From: Neobacillus niacini
GTDB lineage: Bacteria > Bacillota > Bacilli > Bacillales > Cytobacillaceae
Assembly (NCBI RefSeq): GCF_030817595.1
Contig: NZ_JAUSZN010000001.1
Coordinates: forward strand, 1,744,001-1,808,000
Length of the DNA: 64,000 nt
Reading direction: 5' to 3'
The position numbers were made by a program, and so were the translations under genes. Numbering within the stretch: the first letter of the stretch is position 1; every line of letters starts with the position of its first letter. The notes beneath the pieces are model-generated. The model saw only the letters and a list, made by a program, of their open reading frames with translations, did no database searches and was not told where the DNA came from. Shown in pieces: positions 34,973 through 44,191 of this stretch.

Positions 34973-35890
34973 ATGCACAAAAAGGGTATTAATGTGGCTT
35001 TATTTTCAGTGTTTTTAACAATCATCACCTTATTAGCTGGATGTGAGCCATTACTAGTCTTGGATCCTAAAGGTCCTCAAGCAGAAAGACAGGCAAGCGA
35101 CATCCTATTATCGATAGGAGTTATGTCTGTCATTGTCTTGGTCGTATTTGCATTGTTAGTCTACATGTTAGTAAAATATCGCGCTTCTAAACAAAGAGCA
35201 GACTATGAACCACCTCATATTGAAGGAAACCTTTGGGTCGAGGTCGTTATGGTTGGAATTCCTGTAATAATCGTTGCCTTCCTATCTTATGTATCCGTCC
35301 AAAGTAACTATATTGTTGAGGCAAAACCAAAAGGATACGAAGATAAGGAACCATTAGTCGTTTATGCTTCTTCTTCAAACTGGAAGTGGCACTTTAGTTA
35401 CCCAGAAGAAGGCATTGAAACAGTAAATTACTTATATATCCCAACAGACCGACCACTGGAATTTAAACTGTATTCATATGGACCAATTACCAGTTTTTGG
35501 ATTCCTCAGCTCGGGGGACAAAAATATGCAATGGGTGACCATGTAACCACTTTACACTTAGCTGCAGATGTCCCTGGTGAATTTATGGGGCGAAATGCAA
35601 ACTTCTCGGGTAAAGGATTTGCTGAAAATACCTTCAATGTAACTGCTATGTCTCAAGAGGATTTTGACGACTGGGTAAAAGAAGTGAAAGAAACTGCTAA
35701 GCCGATTACAGAGAAAAAATTTGAAGAATTATTAGAACCAGGTCATCTTGGGCAGCAAACATACACAGGGACTCACCTAGAATTTTCACCTGCGCCAGCT
35801 GGTCATGATCATAGTGAAGAATCTTCAGAAACACCTGAAACAGAAACTCAAACAGAATCCCATACCGGACATGAAGGTATGAGTCATTAA
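34973..35890 (+). CDS. qoxA: Cytochrome aa3 quinol oxidase subunit II QoxA
   Basis: A 305-residue lipoprotein subunit II of the quinol oxidase. The signal peptide ends LLAGC (lipid-modified Cys24), two membrane helices (about 43-67 and 86-105) follow, then a cupredoxin domain with WKWHFSYPE and FKLYSYGPITSFWIPQLGG. CuA ligands are absent, as expected for quinol rather than cytochrome c oxidases. The C terminus is rich in His, Glu and Thr (HDHSEESSE). The ATG at 34973 has GAGAGGAG 10 nt upstream; the frame is open further back without a site. First gene of qoxABCD. Confidence 0.95.
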   Translation: MHKKGINVALFSVFLTIITLLAGCEPLLVLDPKGPQAERQASDILLSIGVMSVIVLVVFALLVYMLVKYRASKQRADYEPPHIEGNLWVEVVMVGIPVIIVAFLSYVSVQSNYIVEAKPKGYEDKEPLVVYASSSNWKWHFSYPEEGIETVNYLYIPTDRPLEFKLYSYGPITSFWIPQLGGQKYAMGDHVTTLHLAADVPGEFMGRNANFSGKGFAENTFNVTAMSQEDFDDWVKEVKETAKPITEKKFEELLEPGHLGQQTYTGTHLEFSPAPAGHDHSEESSETPETETQTESHTGHEGMSH

Positions 35891-35930
35891 TATTAAAAAA
35901 GTATTCTTCCCTTGAAAGGAGATATAATAA

Positions 35931-37874
35931 ATGGATTTCTTTGATCGTTTTGCCGTTCCACATCCAAGTCTTGCGATTTATGCCTCAATGGCGGCAATTG
36001 GGCTTACAATCATCGCCGTTATTGCCGGATTAACTTATTTTAAAAAATGGGGCTACCTATGGCGTGAGTGGTTAACAACAGTTGACCACAAACGAATTGG
36101 TATTATGTATCTACTTTCTGCCCTCCTCATGCTTTTCCGAGGCGGGGTTGACGCTATCATGATGCGTGCTCAGCTGGCAGTACCAGAAAACACGCTGCTT
36201 GACGCGCAGCATTATAATGAAATTTTCACGACACACGGGATTGTTATGATCCTGTTTATGGCAATGCCATTCATAATGTTCTTTATGAACTTTGTTGTTC
36301 CATTACAAATTGGAGCTCGTGACGTGGCATTCCCACGCTTGAACGCATTAAGCTTCTGGCTATTCTTTATGGGTGCGATGTTATTCAACATTTCATTCGT
36401 TGTCGGCGGTTCACCTGATGCAGGCTGGACATCTTATTTCCCGCTTGCAGGTACCGAATTTAGTGAATCTGTTGGTAACAATTATTATATGATTGCTATT
36501 CAAATCGCAGGTATTGGTACATTAATGACAGGTATAAACTTTATTACTACTATTCTCAAAATGAGAGCACCTGGTATGACATTAATGAAAATGCCAATGT
36601 TTACTTGGTCTGCTTTAATTGCGAACGTAATCATCGTTTTCGCATTCCCAGTTTTAGCTGTGTTACTAGCTATGGGAACCTTGGATCGTCAATTCGGAAC
36701 ACATTTCTTTACCATGGATAATGGCGGTATGGATATGCTTTGGGCCAACATTTTCTGGGTATGGGGACACCCTGAAGTATATATCTTAATATTGCCGGCA
36801 TTTGGTATTTACAGTGAAGTTATCTCAACCTTTGCTCGCCGTAACCTATATGGCTATAAATCTATGGTAGGATCGATGGTTATTATCTCCCTCCTATCCT
36901 TCTTAGTATGGGCTCACCATTTCTTTACCATGGGTCAAGGCGCTTTTACAAATAGTATCTTCTCGATTACAACTATGGCGATTGCCGTACCGACGGGAGT
37001 CAAGATCTTCAACTGGCTTCTAACGCTGAGAAAAGGAAAAATTGTTTTTACTACGCCAATGCTTTATAGCATGCTATTCATTCCGCTATTTACACTTGGC
37101 GGAGTTACCGGGGTAATGCTTGCGATGTCTGCAGCGGACTATCAATATCATAATACGATGTTCTTAGTTGCTCACTTCCATAACGTTATTATTCCTGGTG
37201 TTGTCTATGCAATGCTTGCAGGGCTTCATTATTATTGGCCAAAAATGTTTGGCTTTATGTTAAATGAGAAAATTGGTAAATGGACAGCATGGCTGCTTTC
37301 AATCGGCTTCATCTTAGCCTTCATGCCTATGTATGTTTCAGGCTTAGATGGTCAGGCACGCCGTATGTACACATACTCTGAAGCGGCTGGATTTGGCTTA
37401 ATGAATATGATTTCCTTCGTCGGAGCAGCAATCATGGCGATTGGTTTTGTATTAATCGTCTACAATATTTACTATAGTACTCGATATGAATCAAGGGATA
37501 TCAGTAATGATCCTTGGGATGCTCGTACGTTAGAGTGGTCCACACATACACCAGTACCAGAATACAATTTTGCGATTTTACCAGATGTACGCTCTAATGA
37601 AGCATTATGGGACGCAAAAAAGAATGGTCATGTATTATTTAAAGGCGAATACCAAAAAATTCACATGCCAAATAATAGCGGTATCCCGTTCATCATGAGC
37701 TGTATCTTCTTTGTTTGGGGATTTTCCTTTGTTTTCAGCTTGTGGATTCCTGTAATCCTTACAACCATTGGAATTTTTGTTTGTATGGCTCTACGTTCAT
37801 TTGAACAAGACCATGGCCGCTATATCTCAGTTAAAGAAATTGAAGAAACAGAAACAAATTTGCGAGGTGCTTAA
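35931..37874 (+). CDS. qoxB: Cytochrome aa3 quinol oxidase subunit I QoxB
   Basis: A 647-residue haem-copper oxidase subunit I with about 14 membrane helices. Visible ligands and channel motifs include HGIVMI (haem a His), WGHPEVYIL (CuB His and cross-linked Tyr), WAHHFFTMG (CuB histidines) and VAHFHNVI (haem histidines). It reduces oxygen at the haem a3-CuB site while pumping protons. It lies 40 bp after qoxA with AAAGGAG upstream of ATG. Confidence 0.97.
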   Translation: MDFFDRFAVPHPSLAIYASMAAIGLTIIAVIAGLTYFKKWGYLWREWLTTVDHKRIGIMYLLSALLMLFRGGVDAIMMRAQLAVPENTLLDAQHYNEIFTTHGIVMILFMAMPFIMFFMNFVVPLQIGARDVAFPRLNALSFWLFFMGAMLFNISFVVGGSPDAGWTSYFPLAGTEFSESVGNNYYMIAIQIAGIGTLMTGINFITTILKMRAPGMTLMKMPMFTWSALIANVIIVFAFPVLAVLLAMGTLDRQFGTHFFTMDNGGMDMLWANIFWVWGHPEVYILILPAFGIYSEVISTFARRNLYGYKSMVGSMVIISLLSFLVWAHHFFTMGQGAFTNSIFSITTMAIAVPTGVKIFNWLLTLRKGKIVFTTPMLYSMLFIPLFTLGGVTGVMLAMSAADYQYHNTMFLVAHFHNVIIPGVVYAMLAGLHYYWPKMFGFMLNEKIGKWTAWLLSIGFILAFMPMYVSGLDGQARRMYTYSEAAGFGLMNMISFVGAAIMAIGFVLIVYNIYYSTRYESRDISNDPWDARTLEWSTHTPVPEYNFAILPDVRSNEALWDAKKNGHVLFKGEYQKIHMPNNSGIPFIMSCIFFVWGFSFVFSLWIPVILTTIGIFVCMALRSFEQDHGRYISVKEIEETETNLRGA

Positions 37875-37877
37875 AAA

Positions 37878-38474
37878 ATGAAAATAGATAACTCGCTTCC
37901 ATTAGAATACAGTACCGAAGAAAACAGTTTAAAAATCTTAGGATTTTGGATCTTCCTTGGTGCCGAAATTATGCTTTTCGCCACCCTTTTCGCCACCTAT
38001 TTCACGTTAGAGAATAGAACTGGCAGCGGTCCAACTGGAGCAGAGATATTCCAAATCACCCCTGTTCTATTCGAAACAATCATACTTTTAACGAGTAGTT
38101 TTACTGTTGGACTTGGTATTCATGCGATGCGAATTGGAAAACAAAAAGCGATGATTACCTTCTTTTCCATCACACTTCTTCTCGGTCTAGCATTTTTAGG
38201 AGTGGAAATATTTGAGTTTGTTACGTATGTACATGAAGGCGCTGGGATACAAACTAGTGCATTTACAAGTGCACTCTTAACAACCCTTGGAACACATGGA
38301 GCACACGTTACACTTGGATTTTTCTGGGGATTGTTCATTATCCTTCAGATCAAAAAACGTGGATTAACCCCACAAACAACCAATAAGGCATTTATATTCT
38401 CGCTTTATTGGCATTTCCTAGATGTCGTTTGGATTTTCATCTTCAGCTTCATCTATTTGAAAGGAATGATGTAA
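37878..38474 (+). CDS. qoxC: Cytochrome aa3 quinol oxidase subunit III QoxC
   Basis: A 198-residue, five-helix subunit III (LGFWIFLGAEIMLFATLFATY, LGTHGAHVTLGFFWGL, YWHFLDVVWIFIFSFIYL). It supports proton uptake and stability of subunit I. It starts 3 bp after qoxB and ends 1 bp before qoxD, so the operon is tightly coupled. Confidence 0.96.
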   Translation: MKIDNSLPLEYSTEENSLKILGFWIFLGAEIMLFATLFATYFTLENRTGSGPTGAEIFQITPVLFETIILLTSSFTVGLGIHAMRIGKQKAMITFFSITLLLGLAFLGVEIFEFVTYVHEGAGIQTSAFTSALLTTLGTHGAHVTLGFFWGLFIILQIKKRGLTPQTTNKAFIFSLYWHFLDVVWIFIFSFIYLKGMM

Positions 38475-38475
38475 T

Positions 38476-38757
38476 ATGAGCCAATTATTTCCGATGAAAC
38501 AAGTACTTGGTTTTGTATTCTCGTTACTCCTGACAACCGTTGCATTAGCCGTTTACTTCCTTGATATGTCCTTTGCTGCAGGCATGACAATCCTTCTTGT
38601 CACAGCATTTATTCAAGCGGGACTTCAGTTAGTTGTCTTTATGCACGCCGGAGAAACAAAAGATAAACATGCAATTTATACAAATGTATTTTACGGTCTG
38701 ATCATCGCACTCGTTACGGTATTCGGAACCTTACTAGCGATGGTATGGGATATGTAA
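38476..38757 (+). CDS. qoxD: Cytochrome aa3 quinol oxidase subunit IV QoxD
   Basis: A 93-residue three-helix subunit IV. It has QVLGFVFSLLLTTVALAVYF, a QAGLQLVVFMHAGE segment typical of QoxD/CyoD, and a final helix ending LLAMVWDM. Last gene of qoxABCD, followed by a terminator. Confidence 0.94.
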   Translation: MSQLFPMKQVLGFVFSLLLTTVALAVYFLDMSFAAGMTILLVTAFIQAGLQLVVFMHAGETKDKHAIYTNVFYGLIIALVTVFGTLLAMVWDM

Positions 38758-38763
38758 ATAAAG

Positions 38764-38797
38764 AAAGGAGTACCTACTGAATAGGTGCTCCTTTTTT
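38764..38797. terminator. Terminator of the qox operon
   Basis: AAGGAG.ACCT / AGGT.CTCCTT interrupted stem followed by seven Ts on the plus strand. It also overlaps the end of the convergent 38774-39037 gene. Confidence 0.8.
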
Positions 38798-39037
38798 TGA
38801 TTTCATTGGAACAACTTTCGTTCCGATATATGATTTTTCTAACATCTCATCTGTTACGACTAAAAACACGCCAATCAGAAAAATAAAAACTGCACCAACG
38901 GATGTTCCAATACCGACTGGAACCAAAATACTGAAACCGTTTACAATTAATCCTGCCATAAAAGTTAAAATTCCAAGTGTTAGGACAATCAGTCCAACAT
39001 AGGTTACCGCATTCAGTAATCTCTCTCTTCCCTTCAT
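38774..39037 (-). CDS. Two-helix membrane protein of unknown function
   Basis: An 87-residue protein with two membrane helices (about 13-35 and 42-62), a short basic N terminus (MKGRERLL) and a C-terminal SYIGTKVVPMKSKKG. I do not recognise the family. AAAGGGG lies upstream of the ATG. It converges on qoxD across the shared terminator. Real gene status is supported by the ribosome site and membrane pattern only. Confidence 0.62.
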   Translation of the reverse strand: MKGRERLLNAVTYVGLIVLTLGILTFMAGLIVNGFSILVPVGIGTSVGAVFIFLIGVFLVVTDEMLEKSYIGTKVVPMKSKKGAPIQ

Positions 39038-39136
39038 AACAACATATCCCCTTTCTATATATTATTAATTATTGCTCGTGTTCACAAAATTGTCAAACTT
39101 TTTTTGATAAATCGTTCACCCATTCTTGACAAATTA

Positions 39137-39173
39137 AAACAAGCAATTCCTAAATCAGGCGGAATTGCTTGTT
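39137..39173 (-). terminator. Terminator overlapping the end of the CorC/HlyC-type gene
   Basis: 14-bp stem AAACAAGCAATTCC with complement, 9-nt loop, then TTTTAATTTG on the minus strand; the stem touches the stop codon. Confidence 0.8.
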
Positions 39174-40492
39174 TATGTTTTTTCTTCTGCAGTAAATACT
39201 TTTTTTGCTTCTATTAATAGAATATGATGTCCTTGAATTTCTTTTACAGTGAAAATAATTCCTTCTTCCTCGATCTGGTCGCCCTTTTTCGCATCAAAGT
39301 TACGAGTCAGGAACCAACCGCCAATCGTATCTACTTCCTCAGCAGATAAATTTGTACCCAAAACATCATTTACTTCTCCCACTAATACTTTGGCATTAAA
39401 AAGGTAGTGGTCAGGGTTAACTTTTCGAATTTCAGCAACTTCATCTGTGTCGTACTCATCACGGATTTCGCCGACAATTTCCTCTAAAATATCCTCAACA
39501 GTTACTAATCCGGAAGTCCCGCCATACTCATCAAGGAGAATGGCCATGTGAGATCGTTCCTTTTGCATTTTCACCAGCAAGTCATGAATAGGAATGGATT
39601 CAATAACACGAATAACGGGTTTCAACATTGACTGCAAGGTGGTATCCTTTAGGATTTCTTCTCTCCTAATTTCCTCCGTTAAAATTTCTTTTATATTTAT
39701 AAGACCTAATATATTGTCCTTATCACCATCGACCACAACGGGGTAACGTGTATATTTTTCTCTCTTTATAACCTCCCTGACTGTTTCAAAACTGTCATTC
39801 ATATTTAAGGTAACCATTTCCGTTCTTGGAACCATAATCTCTTTTGCAATTCTTTCATCAAATTCAAAAATATTGTTCACGTACTCCAGTTCGCTTTTAT
39901 TGATTTCTCCACTTTCATAGCTTTCTGACAATAGAATTCGCAGTTCTTCCTCAGACAATCCCAATTCATTTTCTGAAACAGATTTGAATCCAAACCATCC
40001 CACTATTACCCGTGCAGAATGATTTAATATCCAAATAAAGGGATACATAATTTTATAAAACCAAATCAATGGTTTGGAGGTCGCGAGAGTAATTTCCTCT
40101 GCTTTTTGTATAGCAACAGTTTTGGGAGCGAGCTCGCCAATCACCACATGTAAAAACGTAACGGACGCAAATGCCAAACCAAACGATAGAACATGGGATA
40201 TCGCCTCATTTAACTCCATCCGTTTAAATAGCGGAAACAATAGGCTTTCAACCGTTGGTTCACCCAGCCAGCCAAGACCTAAAGCGGTAACCGTTATTCC
40301 AAGCTGACAGGCTGATAAGTATTCATCGAGGTGGGTTGTCACATGTTTAGCCGCTTCTGCCCCTTTTTTACCTTCTGCGATTAATTGTTCAATTCTGGAT
40401 CCCCGTACCTTCACGATTGCAAATTCAGTCGCAACAAAGTATCCAGTTAACGCAATTAATAATGCAATTAATAGAAGATTTATAATTGTCAA
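39173..40492 (-). CDS. CorC/HlyC-family (CNNM/DUF21) membrane protein
   Basis: A 439-residue protein. The N-terminal DUF21 domain has three to four helices ([35 protein letters not shown]), a CBS-pair carries [13 protein letters not shown] and [21 protein letters not shown], and a CorC_HlyC domain (IGGWFLTR) ends the chain. Members act in magnesium or cobalt homeostasis, such as MpfA in Firmicutes. It starts at TTG (40492) behind AAGGTGA. A CCTTACAT-ATGTAAGG dyad covers the region between a GGAGG and this start (see findings). Confidence 0.9.
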   Translation of the reverse strand: MTIINLLLIALLIALTGYFVATEFAIVKVRGSRIEQLIAEGKKGAEAAKHVTTHLDEYLSACQLGITVTALGLGWLGEPTVESLLFPLFKRMELNEAISHVLSFGLAFASVTFLHVVIGELAPKTVAIQKAEEITLATSKPLIWFYKIMYPFIWILNHSARVIVGWFGFKSVSENELGLSEEELRILLSESYESGEINKSELEYVNNIFEFDERIAKEIMVPRTEMVTLNMNDSFETVREVIKREKYTRYPVVVDGDKDNILGLINIKEILTEEIRREEILKDTTLQSMLKPVIRVIESIPIHDLLVKMQKERSHMAILLDEYGGTSGLVTVEDILEEIVGEIRDEYDTDEVAEIRKVNPDHYLFNAKVLVGEVNDVLGTNLSAEEVDTIGGWFLTRNFDAKKGDQIEEEGIIFTVKEIQGHHILLIEAKKVFTAEEKT

Positions 40493-40580
40493 TGGCTCAC
40501 CTTACATGATGTAAGGCTTACACCTCCATAAAAATATATATATACATTATTCATACCCATAAACAGCTTATTTTACTGAG

Positions 40581-40762
40581 GGCTGTGTTAAATTGGCCTG
40601 TTGATTTCCACTCCAGGCACTTCGCTTTCCGAGGGCGTGACGGGGAGCCTCCTCGGCGCTAGAGCGCCTGTGGGGTCTCCCCAGCCCCGTACTCCCGCAG
40701 GAGTCTTCGTGCCTTCCGCTCCAACCAACAGGGTGCAAAATAACAATTAGCTTTACACAGCC
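40581..40762. repeat. Structured interspersed repeat, copy 2 (182 bp)
   Basis: Ends GGCTGTGTTAAA and TTTACACAGCC form inverted termini. It shares GAGCCTCCTCGG, GGGGTCTC, CCCGCAGGAGT and TTCCGCTCCAA with the copy at 25732-25970 and is shorter mainly in the left part. It lies between a TerC gene and a CorC/HlyC gene in a 350-bp gap. Confidence 0.85.
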
Positions 40763-40768
40763 TTACTG

Positions 40769-40801
40769 AAAAAAAGCTGCAATCGATTTGAATGCAGCTT
40801 C
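40769..40801 (-). terminator. Terminator of the TerC gene
   Basis: Minus-strand AAGCTGCA/TGCAGCTT stem followed by seven Ts. Confidence 0.82.
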
Positions 40802-40845
40802 CTTTCGAATCTTATTCTTTTTAGTTTTCCTCGATCGTTAGTAAA

Positions 40846-41634
40846 TTATGAGGCTTTTGTTTCTAATTTCGCCTTTTCGGCTGCTTCGTCCTTTGATAAG
40901 AACCAGCCTGCTGCCGCAATTCCTACTAACACTGCATAAAACGTTAATTTCCATTCTGTAGAATGGGCAAATTCTTCACTTAATACAGCAAGCGACGGGT
41001 GTGAAAGTGTGTAAACTGCCAGTTTAACACCTACCCAGCCAACGATACCAAATGCCGCTATTTCAAGACCAGGTCTTCTCTCTAATAGCTTTACAAATTG
41101 ATTTGCTGCAAAACGCATGATTACAAGGCCAATGATTCCACCGGCAAAAATAACTAAGAATTTACCACCGTCCAAACCGCCAATGTTAGGAAGCGGCGTG
41201 TCTGGAAGTACGACTGCGAGTGCCACCGCCGCTAAGATGGAGTCCACCGCAAAGGCAATATCTGCTAATTCAACCTTGAAAACAGTTGACCAAAATCCAC
41301 TTTTCTTAACAGCCTTATCTTCTTGCTGATTCTCCGATTTTCCTTTGACAGCGATTTTTCGGACAATATGATTAACGGCCATAAATAAAAGATAAAGCGC
41401 GCCGATTGCTTGAACCTGCCATACATCGACGAGGAAAGAAATAACAAACAATGAAGCAAATCGGAAGACAAACGCGCCCGCTAATCCATAAAATAAAGCT
41501 TTCTTACGATCATCTTCTGGTAAATGCTTAACCATAATGGCAAGCACCAATGCGTTGTCTGCTGCTAACAATCCTTCCAGTGCAACTAACACCAACAATA
41601 CCCATCCATATTCCAGCAATAGAGAAAAATCCAT
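40846..41634 (-). CDS. TerC-family membrane protein, probable manganese exporter
   Basis: A 262-residue polytopic protein. It has EGLLAADNALVLAIMVKHLP and KVELADIAFAVDSILAAVAL, the two acidic membrane motifs that define TerC. TerC proteins under yybP-ykoY riboswitches export Mn(II) (known for B. subtilis YkoY/MeeY-type genes). The start is the ATG at 41634 with GGAGG 8 nt upstream. The riboswitch and two terminator-like hairpins fill the leader, so induction by manganese is expected. Confidence 0.92.
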   Translation of the reverse strand: MDFSLLLEYGWVLLVLVALEGLLAADNALVLAIMVKHLPEDDRKKALFYGLAGAFVFRFASLFVISFLVDVWQVQAIGALYLLFMAVNHIVRKIAVKGKSENQQEDKAVKKSGFWSTVFKVELADIAFAVDSILAAVALAVVLPDTPLPNIGGLDGGKFLVIFAGGIIGLVIMRFAANQFVKLLERRPGLEIAAFGIVGWVGVKLAVYTLSHPSLAVLSEEFAHSTEWKLTFYAVLVGIAAAGWFLSKDEAAEKAKLETKAS

Positions 41635-41690
41635 CAATACGTCCTCCTATAAAGTAAGTTTTTTTCTAAAATATCCCTCTTGCTGCAATA

Positions 41691-41742
41691 AAAAAGCCTT
41701 TACCTCGGAAAAAGTGGAACTTTTTCCAACGGTAAAGGCCTC
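41691..41742 (-). terminator. Second, distal terminator hairpin in the terC leader
   Basis: Arms GCCTTTACC and GGTAAAGGC enclose an inner GGAAAAAGT/ACTTTTTCC stem, followed by six Ts on the minus strand. Its 5' arm can alternatively pair with the 3' arm of the proximal terminator. Confidence 0.8.
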
Positions 41743-41751
41743 AATAAACAC

Positions 41752-41786
41752 AAAAAGACCTTTACCGTTTTTGCAGTAAAGGTCTT
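41752..41786 (-). terminator. Proximal riboswitch terminator in the terC leader
   Basis: GACCTTTACTG pairs with CGGTAAAGGTC (11 bp with one G-U), loop CAAAAA, then five Ts. The 5' arm is also the 3' strand of riboswitch helix P1, the usual switch point. Confidence 0.82.
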
Positions 41787-41868
41787 GCTAACAACGTCAC
41801 GTTGCCAATAAAGCCGGAGAAATTACTTCTCGGAATGACGACTTTATTGTCCAGCTACTCCCCTTTAA
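41773..41868 (-). ncRNA. yybP-ykoY manganese riboswitch
   Basis: On the minus strand the element opens AAAGGGGAGTAGC, has GTCGTCATT in the middle, GGCAACGTGACGTTGTTAG, and closes GCAAGACCTTTACTG, where CCTTT pairs with the opening AAAGG. This is the yybP-ykoY aptamer pattern, which binds Mn(II). It precedes terC. Confidence 0.85.
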
Positions 41869-42070
41869 AAGGAAATATTTTATTACTAATACTATATGAT
41901 AGTATCGACAGATCGTCAATACAAAAATTTAACTATGCGCCATAAACCCAGAATTAATATTACTAATAGGAAATCCTTTACATTTCTTCAAATGTAACCG
42001 TAAAATAATAAATAATTACCAATTCTCTTATGAGGCATACTAACCAAAATGTAAAAGGATGTGAAAACAT

Positions 42071-44140
42071 TTGGAGAAAAAGAAAAAGAAGAAATCTCAT
42101 TTTCCAATCCGTCTTAATCTGTTATTTTTTAGTGTATTTTTGTTATTTTCCATCCTAATTTTGCGCCTGGGATTTGTTCAAATCGTATACGGAGAAAATT
42201 TCAAACGTGAATTGGAGCGAAAAGAAGATATTACGATAAACAACCCTGTACCAAGGGGAAAAATGTTTGACAGTAATTACCGAGTCATCGTTGACAATAT
42301 TCCAAAACGCGCCATTACATATACAAATATGGGAGCCAGCCAGAAAGAGATGCTGGATACCGCTGAAAAATTAGCGAAATTAATTGTTAAAAATTATGAT
42401 AAGATGACGCAACGAGAAAAAAAGGATCTTTGGATCCTCAAATATCCCAAAAAAGCGGATGCAAAAGTCACAAAAAAAGAATTAGATTTAGTGAAAGCAA
42501 AAAAATTAAAGGATAATGATATATATAAATTAAAGATTGAACGGATCACTGAGGAAGAAATAAGTCAGTTAACACCAGAAGATTTAGAAGTTTGGTCTAT
42601 TTACCTTGAATTTTCGAGCGGTTATAAATTCACCCCACAAATTGTCAAAAATGAAGATGTCACACCTGAGGAATTTGCAATTGTAAGTGAGAATCTACAA
42701 TCTCTCCCTGGCGTTGACACTACTACAGACTGGGATAGATCTTACACATTTGACCAAACTTTAAAATCAATCCTGGGAAACGTTACGAAAACAGAGGAGG
42801 GTCTGCCTGCAGACCGACTGGATTATTTTTTATCCTTAGGGTACAACCGGAATGACAGAGTTGGAAAAAGCCAGCTCGAACTGCAATACGAAGATGTACT
42901 CCATGGTCACAAATCAAAGGTTAAAACAGTTACAGATAAGCAAGGTAATGTTATTGAAACCGAAGTAGTTACAGATGGAAAAAGAGGCAAGGACCTGGTC
43001 CTCACTGTTGATATGGAATTACAAAAAGCAGTAGAGAAAATCATTGAGGAAGAGCTTTGGGGATTGAAAAAAACACCTAATACCTCCCTGTTGGATCGCG
43101 CCTATGTCGTGTTAATGGATCCAAATAATGGAGCGGTTTTAACTATGGCAGGAAAAAGAATCGTTAAAAATCCAGAAACTGGCCAATTAGAAATGCAGGA
43201 TGACGCATTGGGTACGATTACGACTACCTATAATGTAGGTTCAGCTGTGAAAGGTGCTACGGTTCTAACAGGTTTTAAGACAGGTGTAATTAAACCAGGA
43301 ACCCGTATAAATGATACAGGTATTAAAATCAAGGACACTCCATTGAAAAAGTCCTATTCCTACCTTGGGACGCTGAATGAAGTCGAAGCGTTAAAATTAT
43401 CGTCAAACGTTTATATGTTCCATACTGCCATTCGAATTGGTAAAGGGAATTACCAATATGATCAGCCTTTAAGTCTTGCACCAAATACAGTCGACATCAT
43501 ACGAAATTCCTTTGCAAGCTTTGGCCTTGGTTCAAGAACGGGAATTGACTTGCCAAATGAATCCAGTGGTCTCAAGGGGTCTAGCCGCCTCCCAGGTCAT
43601 ATCATGGACTTAGTTATTGGACAATATGACACGTATTCGCCTATGCAATTAGCACAATACATTTCAACCATTGCAAATGGTGGAAAAAGGATGAAACCTC
43701 ACATTGTAAAGGAAATACGTGAGCCGATTGATAATAATACAGACGAAATCGGTCCTGTTTTCCAAGAAGTTAAACCGACTGTCCTCAATACGATTGATGC
43801 CGAACCTGCATGGATGGACCGAGTCCAATTAGGCTTCCAAAAAGTATTTCAGGAGCCAGGTGGAACAGCATATAAACGTTTTGCCGGCGTCCCTTATTCT
43901 CCTGCAGGGAAAACTGGGACCGCTGAGGCATTTTATGATGGACCCGAACGCGCTAAATTCGGGAAAGAACCGCCTCCTGTAATGAATTTAAGCTTAGTCA
44001 CTTATGCACCAAGTACCAACCCTGAAGTGGCAATGGCCGTGATTGTCCCTTGGGCCTACCAAGGAACAACCGATAACGGAGCAAACTTTCTTATCGGCCG
44101 GAGAGTGATGGATACCTACTTTGCTATGAAAAAAAATTAA
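42071..44140 (+). CDS. Class B penicillin-binding protein (transpeptidase), PbpA/PbpH-like
   Basis: A 689-residue monofunctional transpeptidase. It has a lysine-rich cytoplasmic start (MEKKKKKKSHF), one membrane helix (about 15-36), a dimerisation domain beginning NPVPRGKMFDSNYRVIVDN, and a transpeptidase domain. The latter has the SxxK motif in GSAVKGAT, SxN in KLSSNVYMF and KTG in GKTGTAEAF. Length and layout resemble B. subtilis PBP2A/PbpH, which act in lateral wall synthesis during rod growth. Start is TTG behind AAAGGATG. A terminator follows immediately. Confidence 0.92.
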   Translation: MEKKKKKKSHFPIRLNLLFFSVFLLFSILILRLGFVQIVYGENFKRELERKEDITINNPVPRGKMFDSNYRVIVDNIPKRAITYTNMGASQKEMLDTAEKLAKLIVKNYDKMTQREKKDLWILKYPKKADAKVTKKELDLVKAKKLKDNDIYKLKIERITEEEISQLTPEDLEVWSIYLEFSSGYKFTPQIVKNEDVTPEEFAIVSENLQSLPGVDTTTDWDRSYTFDQTLKSILGNVTKTEEGLPADRLDYFLSLGYNRNDRVGKSQLELQYEDVLHGHKSKVKTVTDKQGNVIETEVVTDGKRGKDLVLTVDMELQKAVEKIIEEELWGLKKTPNTSLLDRAYVVLMDPNNGAVLTMAGKRIVKNPETGQLEMQDDALGTITTTYNVGSAVKGATVLTGFKTGVIKPGTRINDTGIKIKDTPLKKSYSYLGTLNEVEALKLSSNVYMFHTAIRIGKGNYQYDQPLSLAPNTVDIIRNSFASFGLGSRTGIDLPNESSGLKGSSRLPGHIMDLVIGQYDTYSPMQLAQYISTIANGGKRMKPHIVKEIREPIDNNTDEIGPVFQEVKPTVLNTIDAEPAWMDRVQLGFQKVFQEPGGTAYKRFAGVPYSPAGKTGTAEAFYDGPERAKFGKEPPPVMNLSLVTYAPSTNPEVAMAVIVPWAYQGTTDNGANFLIGRRVMDTYFAMKKN

Positions 44141-44144
44141 TTTA

Positions 44145-44183
44145 AAAAAGGGGTCTGGTACATTCATGCCAGACGCCTTTTTA
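44145..44183 (+). terminator. Terminator after the class B PBP gene
   Basis: AAAAGGGGTCTGGTA and TGCCAGACGCCTTTT form an interrupted stem followed by a T-run. Confidence 0.78.
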
Positions 44184-44191
44184 GATTCACA

